DNA of 64,000 nucleotides from positions 7,442,501 to 7,506,500 of the forward strand of contig CM034104.1 of assembly GCA_019914945.1 (NCBI GenBank). Direction: 5' to 3'. Of the stretch, positions 33,037 to 42,867 are shown piece by piece. The number at the start of each line of letters is the position of its first letter. The stretch's first letter is position 1. The position numbers and the translations under genes were made by a program. The DNA is from Typha latifolia (taxonomy: Eukaryota > Streptophyta > Magnoliopsida > Poales > Typhaceae). The notes under the pieces were generated by a model that worked only from the letters and a program-made list of their open reading frames with translations, was not told where the DNA came from and ran no database searches.

Positions 33037-34394
33037 GGTTGGCCGACTTAGACCCTCTCTCAAGTCCAAATCTTCCCAATAAATCAGACCTTAAGGAGAG
33101 ATAGCAGGAATGGATCAAAGGTGATTGAGCTCAACTTCCAAGGGACTCAAAGTACTCAAGCTAGACCAATGATGCTGATTCTGATTGATCCACCCGAACT
33201 GAGTCAAGCAAGTTGAAGGAGCAATTCATCCATCCATCAATTTGAGAACAAAGTGAGTGGAAGCAGAGTGGAATGATGTGATCCGAGTTAGCAAAGTGAG
33301 CTGAAGCATAGTGAAATGATGTGATCCAAGTCAAATCAGACCACCTCGTTCACACTAGGCTCATGGCATGAGACATTAATCATGACTTAAATCACTTATC
33401 TAGTTAGAGAGTTAATTTCAGCACTTGGTTTAATTTATTTTCAACTTATCTTAGTTGAGTCAGTTTAACGTTGGAATTAATGTGGTTTAGTTAAAAATTA
33501 TGGTTTGAGTTTACCGGTTTGCCTCCAATATAAACTGTGAAATATAACCTGAATTAGTCATGTTTTTGTTTTGATGAATTGATCAAATTCCCCTATCTCT
33601 CTTCTCCCTTCTTGACCTAGGCTCTCCCTCCCCTCTTCCAATCCCTAGTCGCAAGGGCAACCACACCCTAACTATCCTCCCTATCTTCCTCCGTCAGGCC
33701 TCCCCTCCTCCTTGGGCACTACCCTCCCCCCTTGCCCCCTCCCCCTCTTCCCTCACTCTTTTATCACGTGCAAAACCTTGCCTAGAAGGTCCCAAGTCCA
33801 AGCCTCCATCACCATGCTAAACACCACCAACGTCGCCTTTATTTTCATCCTCGATCTCTCCTCTTCATTCCACTACCTCTCTCAACCTAGAACACCTTAT
33901 CCACCCTACGAACCACCCACCATATCCCACCACATTTTGGACTCATTAGAAACCTGTAACTCTACCTTTAGCTCTCAAACCCGAGATTACCTCCACCCGC
34001 CTCCAACACCACCGCTAGAACTTTGCCAATTTTAGCCCTCACCACGTTACAAATCTGAGAAGGGCCTAAATATCAACATCGTAGATTAGGAGGTTATGGA
34101 ACGAACCATCTAGTTTTGTAAGTTTCTTCCTACAAACAAATATCTAGCAAATATTCTTCTCCAACTGCACGGACAACCTTCCTACACCCGAGCTTGAATC
34201 GGTAGCCGAGATCCAGTTATAACATCTCACTCATGGAGGGAAAAAAACCTCCATTAATGAAAGTGCTAATCCACCCAAAGATAAGTGAATCTAGCCTGAA
34301 AACACATCTACTAGATAGATGTTGGCAAGGGAAGTGATTCTCATTGAATAAGAATTAGGGACAGTGGTTGGGGCAGCCAGAGCTAAATTACAAG
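33037..34394 (+). mobile_element. Degraded 3' end and LTR of an H-type Gypsy element
   Basis: No frame is convincing. A purine-rich stretch and LTR start (GGAATGATGTGATCCGAG) at about 33266-33280 resembles the start of Gypsy H's LTR (51498). A 43-base tandem duplication covers this junction (33250-33292, 33293-33335). The following 900 bases are AT-rich, then pyrimidine-rich (33600-34030), like other LTR leaders here. The right limit is unclear. Confidence 0.5.
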
Positions 34395-35130
34395 GTCGAT
34401 GATACGATCTCCCATAGAAAGGTTTGATCGTCTCGCAATTGGTTCTGGATAGAATTTGGACAAAATTTTGAAAGGTGTTTTGGTGGATCTAGCCGTTAAA
34501 TCAACATGAAATTTTGATATGATATAGCCCTAGAAGGTAGCTTTCAATGAAGCTAGTTTCACGTAAATCAGATGGCTAGATGAGAAGATATCTTTAGAAA
34601 AATGAACAAAGATTGGAGGGTTAGATTTGTGGGATTCAGGTCTATGTGGGATTTGGGATCCGTGAGTGGAGGCATAAACTCCTATGTGAGATATGGTGGT
34701 GGAAGGTTAGGGACAGTGGAGAGGTTAGTGCAATGGTAAAGAGATTGGAGGAAGAGGGAGGAGTAAATAATATAAAAGAGGGGAACGAGAATCTAGGAGA
34801 GACTGAAGCAATGGAGAGATGCCACGGTTGGCAAAGGAGGAAGGAGAACCGATGGCTAGAGATAGAGATGAGAGAGAGGTAGGGACGACAATGCTCCCAT
34901 AATCAAATAATGCTCAAATTAAGGTTTCTTATACATATTTGTAGGGGCTCACCCTAGTCCGATTGAGATAAGGATTCGATCAACTAATGAACTCGGTTTC
35001 ACTATACATCTCATGACTCAACTAAAATAATTAAATAACTCGACTAGACTCAATTAACCAATTAACAAGTTGAGTCCATATTTAGCATGTACTTGAGTTC
35101 ATGGCTCAACTAATAAGGTAGTTGCTAAAA
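34395..35130 (-). mobile_element. Divergent family-2-like LTR fragment
   Basis: Starting with GATACGATCTCCCATAG, the stretch to about 34600 follows the U5 part of Gypsy E's LTR (blocks like GAAATTTTGATATGATATAGCC and the following AAAGAGCTTTC-like and TAGTTTCA blocks). It then turns into GAAGAGGGAGGAG leader-like sequence. It lacks the GTTCGAACG array. It is either a separate, older LTR family or an ancestral form without the array. Confidence 0.5.
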
Positions 35131-35407
35131 AGAATGCAAATAAATAAACTACAGTTTTATGCTCAACCCTAAGAGCCCAATATGTCGCAAATGGATCTAA
35201 TTTGACCGAGTCATATTAGTCAATAGAAAATTGCTATGTGGGATAGCCTCTCCCAAGGGCTAAGCTAATTAATGGAAGGCACCAAGTACAAGGCATCACT
35301 GAAAGGAAGCTTACCAGGTCAGAGCCATGGCAAAAGACGGCTATCACACGATGAATTTGATCGGACAAGAAGAAATGGAATTTTTTTTTGATATAATCCT
35401 TTATACT
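35131..35407. other. Unassigned stretch left of Copia B
   Basis: I recognise no gene or element. The sequence continues on the far side of Copia B from 43553. Confidence 0.4.
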
Positions 35408-35412
35408 AGCTA

Positions 35413-36440
35413 TGAAAAAATCCCTAGACACAAGTATGTATCTAAATACTAGGCAATGATATCACTCGTTCACTTAAGTAAAAGTCCGTAGAAATATTAA
35501 GAACGAAAACAGAGATGAACGCCAAGATTTTAACGTGGAAAAACCCAAACGGGAAAAAACCACTGATCCAAACTCGGATCAAAAACCAATCACTAGAATA
35601 GTAGCAGTTACAAGACTGACTAACAAAACAACCCGTCGATCCAAACGACTTTGCTCCTCTAAGTCTTGATCGCTAGAACCCATGATTCACTGCTTCTTGT
35701 GATTGAAGTCTAATCTCAGTAGCCCTCGAGATTGATCTTTCGTCTAGATAGCCCTTAAGACGAAATATTAACTTTTGTAGATGAGTGGAACCTTGTTAGT
35801 TGAAGAACCGATGTAGCCTCAAGAAGTCTCCTTCAATAATGCTTCTTCAACCCCCTAGAGATAGGGTTTCACAATCCTTATATATGATCTCCAAGATAGA
35901 GCTAAATCCAAGTCTTATCCGTACTCATGAAAGTCCAATTTTATCAAACTTCGTTGGTGCGTTCGAACGCGGCCCGGGTACGTTCGAACGGCATGACTTG
36001 AACTCAGGTGCGTTCGAACGGGCCCGAGTGCGTTCGAACGCGACAACTTGAATTCTTCAGGTTGCGTTCGAACGCGTTTGTGAATGCAGCTCTCGGTTTG
36101 TGTGAACGCAGTACCCGCGTTCGAACGCGTTTGTGAACGCGGCTCTCTGTCTGTGTGAACGCAGTACCCGCGTTCGAACACGTTTGTGAATGCGGCTCTC
36201 TGTCTGTGTGAACGCAGTACCCGCGTTCGAACGCATTTGTGAACGCGGCTCTCTGTCTATGTGAACGCAGATTCCGCGTTCGAACGCGTTTGTGAACGCG
36301 GTGTGAACTCGACGGCTTTTCTCCAATAATCTTGCAATTCTTCAAACGAGAGATATTCTAGACTTGTGTAAAGCTCATATACATGAAAAAATATACTTAG
36401 AATATTTTGTACACAATTGCCAACAAATAAAAACCTAAAA
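35413..36440 (-). mobile_element. Copia B 3' LTR
   Basis: 1,028 bases. On the minus strand it starts at 36440 (TTTTAGG, one base off TGTTAGG). Array at 35955-36310, TATATAAGG at 35876-35885. It ends TTTTTTCA beside the TSD. Confidence 0.9.
35955..36310. repeat. GCGTTCGAACGC array, Copia B 3' LTR (largest copy)
   Basis: Six perfect 12-base palindromes and several one-base variants in about 350 bases. Four consecutive units of about 53 bases pair one palindrome with two GTGAACGC half-sites. The array ends about 70 bases upstream of the TATA box. Three long minus-strand frames here are repeat artefacts. Confidence 0.9.
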
Positions 36441-36785
36441 ATCTCCCCCTTTGGCAATTTGTGACAAAACATCTAGGTTACAAGTTATTACAAAGACTTC
36501 AAATGAGCAATCAACAAGACTAGAATATTTTGCACATCAATCCCTGCAAATAAACATATACCAATCCAAGATCAAGTGAAAATAACTTGTAATGAATAAA
36601 CAATCCAATCACAAGTTATCAATGGAGCATAAGTTCAAAAGTACTTAAACAGACAAAGTTCACAATTTGTCCAAGCAAAGTTATAAGCAAGATTAGAAAG
36701 ACAGAAAGACTCTAATAAACTCCCCCTATTGCCATGCTCCCCCCTACACACCTAGACGCCTAGACACTCTCCCCCTTTTTGCCAC
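36441..36785 (-). other. Repeated polypurine tracts upstream of Copia B 3' LTR
   Basis: In minus-strand reading, GCCAAAGGGGGAGAT abuts the LTR (36441-36455). Further copies are GGGGGAG at 36717-36730, GGGGGGAGCA at 36736-36745 and GCAAAAAGGGGGAGAG at 36768-36782. Multiple PPTs are a reported Sirevirus feature. Confidence 0.65.
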
Positions 36786-36873
36786 AAATGCCAAAGACTA
36801 GGAACTCGGAGGAAACTGACGCTGAAGAATCGTCAACACAGTCAAGTACAGTCCCCTGACGAGCTTGCTCAGC

Positions 36874-37845
36874 TCATAAATCAGTCACTGCCGAATGGAG
36901 ATCCCGCACTTGAGTACTAAGCTGATCGAAACGATTAGAGTACTGTGGTAACTCCCTCTCAGAGTGAGATGTGTCACCGTCAGAGCTATCATCAGAACTG
37001 TCAGGGTGCGATGAGCGACCAGCGACGGAAGAGGACGGCTTGAGAGGAGACGACTGGTCGTGAGCTTGACTCCGCTTAAGAGTAATCCGATCCAACGGTT
37101 TGTGCGAAGTAATGGAAGGTTCTGAAGCATCCACACGCACCCCACTCTGAATGCACAAATTCGTAATAAAGATGCCAAACGGTAACCCTTCACGAGGTGC
37201 TTCTTTCTGTGCAGCTGTGAGAATCGAATCATAGATCACCGCAGCCAAATCAACAAAGACTCTAGATAACATTGCATGAAAAAGGAATGCACGATCTAGA
37301 CTGATACTGGAATGTCGACTCTTGGGAGTAACGTTAGACAAACAAAACAGGTGAAGCATGCGAGCCATTGGTGTCAGTTTCGCATGCGGCATCATGTTTC
37401 CCTTCCAACGTTCCCCTTTAATCAGTACTGTGCCAGCATATTCATCGACATCAGGAAGTGGAGCAGACGTGGGATACTGGAACTCACCATCAAGAAGACG
37501 AAGTTTAGCGCGAATAACATCAGTGTCCAAGTATACAGACACCCCACGAATAGTAGAACGAATACAGCGTTCTAAAACCGTGGCATTACAAAAGAATTCG
37601 CGAACAACTTCCACATACGCAGTCCCGCTCATCCGACACACCAATAACCATCCTCGCTCAGTAAATATCTGTTCGATCCCCAAAGATGAAAAATCGAAAA
37701 TGACCACGGGTCGTTCACAAATAATAGGATGGGTGCCAAAATTATGTTTGTATCGTCTGCAGGTCATTGAAGTAGAAAACTTTGGGGCCGAAGATGGTGA
37801 CGAAGGCGGCCTAGGTTTCTTGGAAACTGCAGCTTTCCTAGGCAT
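36874..37845 (-). CDS. Third gene of Copia B: putative plant transposon-protein-like protein
   Basis: An intact frame of 331 codons from 37869; I prefer the internal ATG at 37845 (MPRKAAVSKKPRPPS), which follows a likely splice acceptor and is conserved in Copia A. Seen: a basic Pro/Ser-rich N-terminus, IFTERGWLLVCRMSGTAYVE with VVREFF (about residues 70-90), a GVSVYLD strand, an ARMLHLF...SSISLDRAFLFHAML block, and the LPFGIFITNLCIQSGVRV block. A Ser/Asp-rich linker follows, then a short heptad tail (FDQLSTQVRDLHSAV). These blocks resemble the family called 'putative plant transposon protein' (Transposase_32), known from retroelement proteins of unclear role. No signal peptide or membrane segment is evident, so an envelope role is not supported. 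It lies between pol and the PPT, in sense with the element. Confidence 0.65.
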   Translation of the reverse strand: MPRKAAVSKKPRPPSSPSSAPKFSTSMTCRRYKHNFGTHPIICERPVVIFDFSSLGIEQIFTERGWLLVCRMSGTAYVEVVREFFCNATVLERCIRSTIRGVSVYLDTDVIRAKLRLLDGEFQYPTSAPLPDVDEYAGTVLIKGERWKGNMMPHAKLTPMARMLHLFCLSNVTPKSRHSSISLDRAFLFHAMLSRVFVDLAAVIYDSILTAAQKEAPREGLPFGIFITNLCIQSGVRVDASEPSITSHKPLDRITLKRSQAHDQSSPLKPSSSVAGRSSHPDSSDDSSDGDTSHSERELPQYSNRFDQLSTQVRDLHSAVTDL

Positions 37846-37846
37846 T

Positions 37847-38111
37847 CTTGAGGAAGAAACAAGATGCAAGTTTCAATACATGCCCAAAGCAACCAAAAAA
37901 AAAACAAGAAATCAAAAAGAAATCAAGAAACCATGAAGGCCCTAAATGAAATCCATCATCCACTTGAAAACGCTAAGATATCACGTTCAATCACACAAGA
38001 AACATCAAGATAGTAACTTTAACGTGATCAAAACTTGAAAACGCACGAAATCAATCAAGATCAAAAGACTTAATTGAATAAAAAAATAGGAAAATTGATG
38101 GATGATCATAC
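37847..38111 (-). other. Likely leader intron of Copia B third gene
   Basis: Minus strand: donor GCGAG|GTATGATC at 38111 and acceptor TTGTTTCTTCCTCAAG at 37847, one base before the ATG. The 265-base insert is T-rich, as plant introns are. The donor and acceptor are conserved in Copia A (4936-4674). Inferred, not proven. Confidence 0.5.
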
Positions 38112-38249
38112 CTCGCAAAAGTGAAGTTAAACTCAGAAATTCAGCCGAAAGATGCAAGATCCAGAGGAGAACTACCCTCTAAAAGGGTTTGTAGTGAGAA
38201 ATTTGATGAAAAATACCAAGATCTTGAAGATTTGAGAGGGAGGAAATGA

Positions 38250-38400
38250 TGGGTTTCTAGGGTTTGGAAGATGGAAGGTGAAAACCCTTGGGTTCGGACG
38301 CAATATTTAAAGAATCCTCGAGTGCGTTCGAACACACCAGTCTGCGCGTTCGAACGCGCCAGTCACCGCGTTCGAACTCAAAAATCTGCGTTCGAACGCC
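38250..38400 (-). promoter_or_regulatory. Internal promoter of Copia B third gene
   Basis: Minus-strand order: four GTTCGAACGC-type copies (38399-38323), a TTTAAATATTG TATA-like box (38302-38310), and a pyrimidine-rich leader with the telo-box AAACCCTAG (38257-38265). The same set stands in Copia A (5228-5084). Array then TATA repeats the order in the LTR promoters. A telo-box near a start site is a known plant promoter element, mostly of growth-linked host genes. Confidence 0.5.
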
Positions 38401-38419
38401 TTTTTTTTAAATTAAAACT

Positions 38420-39381
38420 AAAACAAATCAAAAATATTTTTGGAGATGCACTTCTAGAAAATTCAAAATAGATTCAAGACATAGAATATGACAATCAAAT
38501 GAAATAAGTCATACACAGATCAATCAAATCATCAAGAGCATATTATAATCAATTCTAATGCATCACTCAAAATTAAATTAATCTTGATTGATCATAACAA
38601 TATACATATGCAAGGTGAGCATAGATAATATGAAACATTCTTCTTAAATAAACTTTCCTATTTAAACAATGATACAACACAGTAGTCAAACCGACTTAGT
38701 ATTTAAATTTGCACTTTTCGACTTATTCGCCATAACCGAACAGGAATTTTTCCTGTATTATTTTTTATACATAAACCATATATGTGCAATGATGGCTTTC
38801 ACACATGAGTAGGTAGCCCTTTTCTTATAGTACAAATCAAACAATGTGCGAGAATATATACACAAGTAGCAAAAAAATTTATTTAATTTGCAAGTAATGT
38901 ACTGAGTCAAACTGGACTCTAAAGAAGATGGCTTTCACACTAACTCATTGTAGCACTTTTCATTGATCATTTATGAACACATTTGTGATGACTAAGCATG
39001 AGGTCAAACTGTGCAAATCAAGGTCAATAGTGAGCTATTTAAAAAGAATTTCATGATGTCATGCTCACACAAGAATATACACACGTTATGAGTGCATTAA
39101 TTTCAGTATAATTATCATATAAGTCGAGAGAGTGAATAACTCAGAAATGATACAATATACTACAAGATGACAAAATTGACTATAATAACTCATAATCAAG
39201 TGAAAAATCATATTTATATGTCAAGAATATATTATTGAATCTAGGAGTGCATCAAAAAAAAATTTTTGTTCTAAAACAAAAGAAAATTTCAGAGTAAAGA
39301 AAACCTAAAACAAAACGAAAAGAAAATAGTAAAAAAATGAAACATGCAAACCAAAACACGCAGACCAAAACAAAAAGAAAA
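38420..39381. other. Spacer between pol and internal promoter, Copia B
   Basis: About 960 bases of AT-rich DNA, closely shared with 5286-6280. No gene seen. Confidence 0.6.
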
Positions 39382-39942
39382 TCAATCCAAAGCACAAATG
39401 CCTAAAGAAGTATGAAGATACTCAAATCTCTGTAAATCCAAAGGTTTTGTAAATAGATCACCCAACTGTTTCTCTGTCTCAACATGTTCTAGTGCTATTA
39501 TTTTGTCTTCAACTAACTCGCGTATAAAATGATGTCGGATATCAATATGTTTAGTACGCGAGTGTTGAACAGGATTCTTCGATATATTAATAGCACTCAT
39601 GTTCTCACAATAAAGCACCATAATATCTTGTTCAATGCCATAATCTTTGACCATCTATTTCATCCATAGTAACTGAGAACAACAACTACCCGCTGCAATG
39701 TATTCGACCTCCGCAATAGATAAAGATATCGAGTTTTGTTTCTTACTGTGCCAAGCAACCAAATTGTTTCCAATATAAAAACATCCACCAGAGGTACTTT
39801 TTCTATCATCACATGAACCTGCCCAATCAGAATCCGTGTATCCAGATATGATAGCTCCCGAGTCATAAGTAAACCAGATACCTAAGTCAACTATGCCATC
39901 GACATATTTTATGATACGTTTCACAGCATACAAATGTGTCTC
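39382..39942 (-). pseudogene. Copia B RNase H, one stop
   Basis: Frames 39933-39655 and 39654-39382, separated by a single stop after LLWMK. The first has YTDSDWAGSCDDRKSTSG (first catalytic aspartate) and IAEVEYIAAG (catalytic glutamate). The second has YCENMSAINISKNPVQHSRTKHIDIRHHFIRE with the later acidic residue, then the pol end QLGDLFTKPL. The domain is complete apart from the stop. Copia A has lost most of this. Confidence 0.85.
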
Positions 39943-40944
39943 CTAAGGTTCAGACTGAAACCTAGCACATACACCGACGCTAAATGCAATGTCAGGTCTA
40001 CTAGCACTTAAGTACAAAAGACTACCAATCATGCTCCTATACAGTGTTTGATCAACACTTTGTCCTGAAATATCCTTACCTAGTTTGGTAGTTGTACTCA
40101 TAGGAGTTCTAGCATGTTTTCCATTTTCTAAACCAAATTTAGTCACTAGATCCTTAGCATACTTGGTTTGAGCGATAAATATCCCTCTTTCCAATTGAGT
40201 AATTTGAAGTCCCAAAAAGAACTTCAACTCACCCATCAAGCTCATCTCAAAATGACTATGCATGAGATCAGCAAACTCCTTAGCTAACAATCGACTCGTT
40301 GCCCCGAAGACAATATCATCCACATATATTTGTGCCACAACTAAACTTTTGTTCGACCGTCTAATGAACAATGTCTTGTCCACTCCCCCTCGAGTGAACC
40401 CGCATCCACTAAAAAAGTGGTCAACTTCTCATACCAAGTTCTTGGAGCTTGTTTTAGCCTGTAGAGGGCCTTTTTCAGTTTAAACACATGAGAAGAAAAT
40501 TTTTGATCTTTGAACCCCTTCGGTTGTTCTACATAAACATCTTCAATCAGGGTACCATTCAAGAAAGCACTTTTAACATCCATTTGAAACAATTTAAATT
40601 TTAAGTGACAAGCAATAGCAAGTAGTATACGAATAGATTCTAATCTAGCAACAGGAGCAAATGTCTCATCAAAATCTATACCCTCAACTTTGAGTATATC
40701 CACGTGCTACGAGTCTAGCTTTATTTCGAACTATATTGCCATGTTCATCACTTTTATTCTTGTAAATCCATTTTGTTCCAATGACGTTCACATTCTTAGG
40801 TCTAGGAACTAAATATCAAACATCATTCCTAGAAAATTGCTATAATTCCTCATGCATAGCATTAACCCAAGAATCGTCTAACAATGCTTCCTTCACATTT
40901 TTAGGTTCAAAAGAAGATGTATAACAAGTAAATGATACCTCACT
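39943..40944 (-). pseudogene. Copia B reverse transcriptase, frameshifted
   Basis: The N-terminal part (to about 40700) has the GTKWIYKNK and ARLVA motifs with stops. Frame 40703-40341 has [28 protein letters not shown] and [19 protein letters not shown] frameshift near 40400 shifts to frame 40383-39943 with DKTLFIRR, the catalytic YVDDIVFGA, MGELKFFLGLQI and LYRSMIGSLLYL. The sequence motifs of the whole RT are present over these frames. Confidence 0.85.
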
Positions 40945-41318
40945 TTAGATTTGTCGTCTTGTCTTAATTGGTTCATTTACGTCTCCGATCACTTGTGATA
41001 GTGGATGATCTGATTTCACTCTGGCAGATGGTTCCGGTACGTTGCAGTCATCTTTGTTCATTTCAACTTTGTCCTCGTCCTGATTCTCAATTTCTAGATC
41101 AAGCTCCTTTCCTATTTCTTCGTCATATGTATCTTTCCAGATTTCATATGCAGCCAATTTTGTACCTGGTCTTAGATAAACACGATTTATCACATGTACC
41201 GCTGTATTGACCGCCTCTGCCCAAAACTTTTGAGGAACCTTTTTAGCGTGAAGCATAACCCTAGCCATTTCCTGCACAACTCAGTTCTTTCTTTCCACAA
41301 TCCCGTTCTGTTGTGGAG
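40945..41318 (-). pseudogene. Copia B integrase C-terminal part with internal deletion
   Basis: The catalytic glutamate region lies just before 41277, where a stop interrupts it; the frame then has [13 protein letters not shown] and RPGTKLAAYEIWK. An in-frame deletion of nearly 300 bases, compared with Copia A, joins EIWK directly to [10 protein letters not shown] at about 41130. The GSKCYI block of the integrase tail is thus missing. It continues into a linker before RT. Confidence 0.8.
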
Positions 41319-42689
41319 TTATAAGAGCTGAAAATTCATGTTGAATACAAGAGAATCGCAAAATATAGAAAAATTTTCATTTTCAAATTCTCTACCATGA
41401 TCAGAACGAATCCTAACTAGGGTAGTAGATTTTTCATTCTGCAATTTTAAGCATAGTGATTTAAAAACTTCAAAGGTTTCAGACTTCTCACGTAGAAAGG
41501 CAACCCAGGTATATCTGGAGTAATCATCGACCATTAAGAAAATATACCATTTACCTCCAAGACTTTCCATTTTTGTTGGACCCATCAAGTCCATGTGAAC
41601 TAATTGGAGCACACGGTCGGTGGTAGCTGCATTTACCTTCTTGTGTGAAATCCTAGTTTGTTTTCCAATTTGACACGAACCGCTAACCCTTTTTGACATT
41701 TCTTTCATCTTAGGTATTCCTCTTACCACTTCTTGTTTGGACAGAGTAAATAATTCCTTGTGATTCACATGTCCAAGACGTTGATGCCAAAGATCTGCAA
41801 TGTCGAAAGAGGCACTGTTACATTTCAGTTTATGTGAAGTTCCAACAATATAGCAATTATCAGATGTTCTAGATCCATAACATACAACATTACCATCATG
41901 ATCTAGAATAGTACAATCATTTTTGGAGAATTTTACCTCATAATCTTCATCACAAAATTGACTGATGCTCAGTAGATTTGCTTTCAAGCCCTTAACATAC
42001 AGAACATTTTCGAGACTAGGAATCCCTGGAATACTTACCTTTCCTTTACCTATTACTTTTGATGAATTACCATCTCCGAATGTCACAACTCCCCCTTCAT
42101 CTAAATCACCTTCATCATCAGACTCCTCTATACTTTGTTCAACTGTGGATAAGGCAATCCCTTTGGACTTCCTCGGTCTTGAAAGGCTGGACTCAAATAT
42201 TTGTAGATTTCCTACCAATTGTTCAACTTTCATATAATCGATGTCCTTACTTTCCTCAATAGCTGTAACTTTTGCTTGAAACCTCTCTGGAAGAGACCTA
42301 AGGATCTTACGGACAATTCTATTTTCAGGAATTTTCTCTCCTAGGTTGAAACTGGAGTTGACTATTTCACTCAGCTTTGCATAGAACTCATCAAATGTCT
42401 CATTCTCCTCCATACGTAGAGTTTCAAAACCAGTAGTCAACCTCTGAAGTTTAGAAAGTTTGACAGCCATAGTTCCTTCGTGAGTAGTTTCTAAGATCGT
42501 CAAAGCTTCTTTTGCTATCTCACAAGTAGAAATTCTTCTAAATTCTTCTGAGGAAACACAACTAAAAATTGCATTTATTGCCTTGCTATTCCATCCAACT
42601 TTTTCATAGTCTGACCTATCCCATGACTCTATCGGTTTAGCAGCAAGTTTATCATCCACCATGTACATTGGTGGACTCCAACCGTTCAC
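41319..42689 (-). pseudogene. Copia B gag fused to protease end and integrase (456-codon frame)
   Basis: The gag half has KLAAKPIESWDRSDYEKVGW, EIAKEALTILETTHEGT, and ENETFDEFYAKLSEIVNS-type blocks (about residues 1-190). At about 42099, GDLD is fused in frame to EGGVVTFGDG, so the gag zinc knuckle and the protease active site (present in Copia A) are deleted. Integrase follows with DLWHQRLGHVNHKE (zinc-finger histidines), then SGSC where the first cysteine is replaced by serine. HMDLMGP has the first aspartate and [10 protein letters not shown] the second. The true gag start is lost: the ATG used at 30602 is ATA here, and three stops lie between 42820 and 42690. Confidence 0.85.
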
Positions 42690-42849
42690 AACGGCAAACC
42701 ATACTCATTCATCTATAGACTTCAACTAAGCTCTCATCCTAGCTTTCTAATATCTATAATTTGATCCATCTAGGATAGGAGGTCTAATAGATGATGGTCC
42801 ATCTCTATGAAAATCTATGCCTATTTGATCTCTCTCAAAGGGTGAGAGA

Positions 42850-42867
42850 ATTTGCTCTGATACCAAT
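42850..42867 (-). other. Copia B primer-binding site
   Basis: Minus strand ATTGGTATCAGAGCAAA starts at the LTR edge; the first 12-13 bases match the initiator tRNA-Met complement. Confidence 0.8.

Noticed and set aside
32894..33118. Frames on both strands near the N4 head
   Set aside because: Same GC-rich LTR head as N2; no conserved frame.
35955..36310. CRISPR-like array
   Set aside because: Repeats and spacers are both repetitive and the context is a plant LTR; no cas genes.
35955..36310. Palindrome as a heat-shock element
   Set aside because: HSEs need TTC and GAA two bases apart; here they abut (TTCGAA).
36874..37869. Envelope-like gene, as in some Sireviruses
   Set aside because: No signal peptide, membrane segment or coiled-coil fusion region is visible; the sequence blocks look like the plant transposon-protein family instead.
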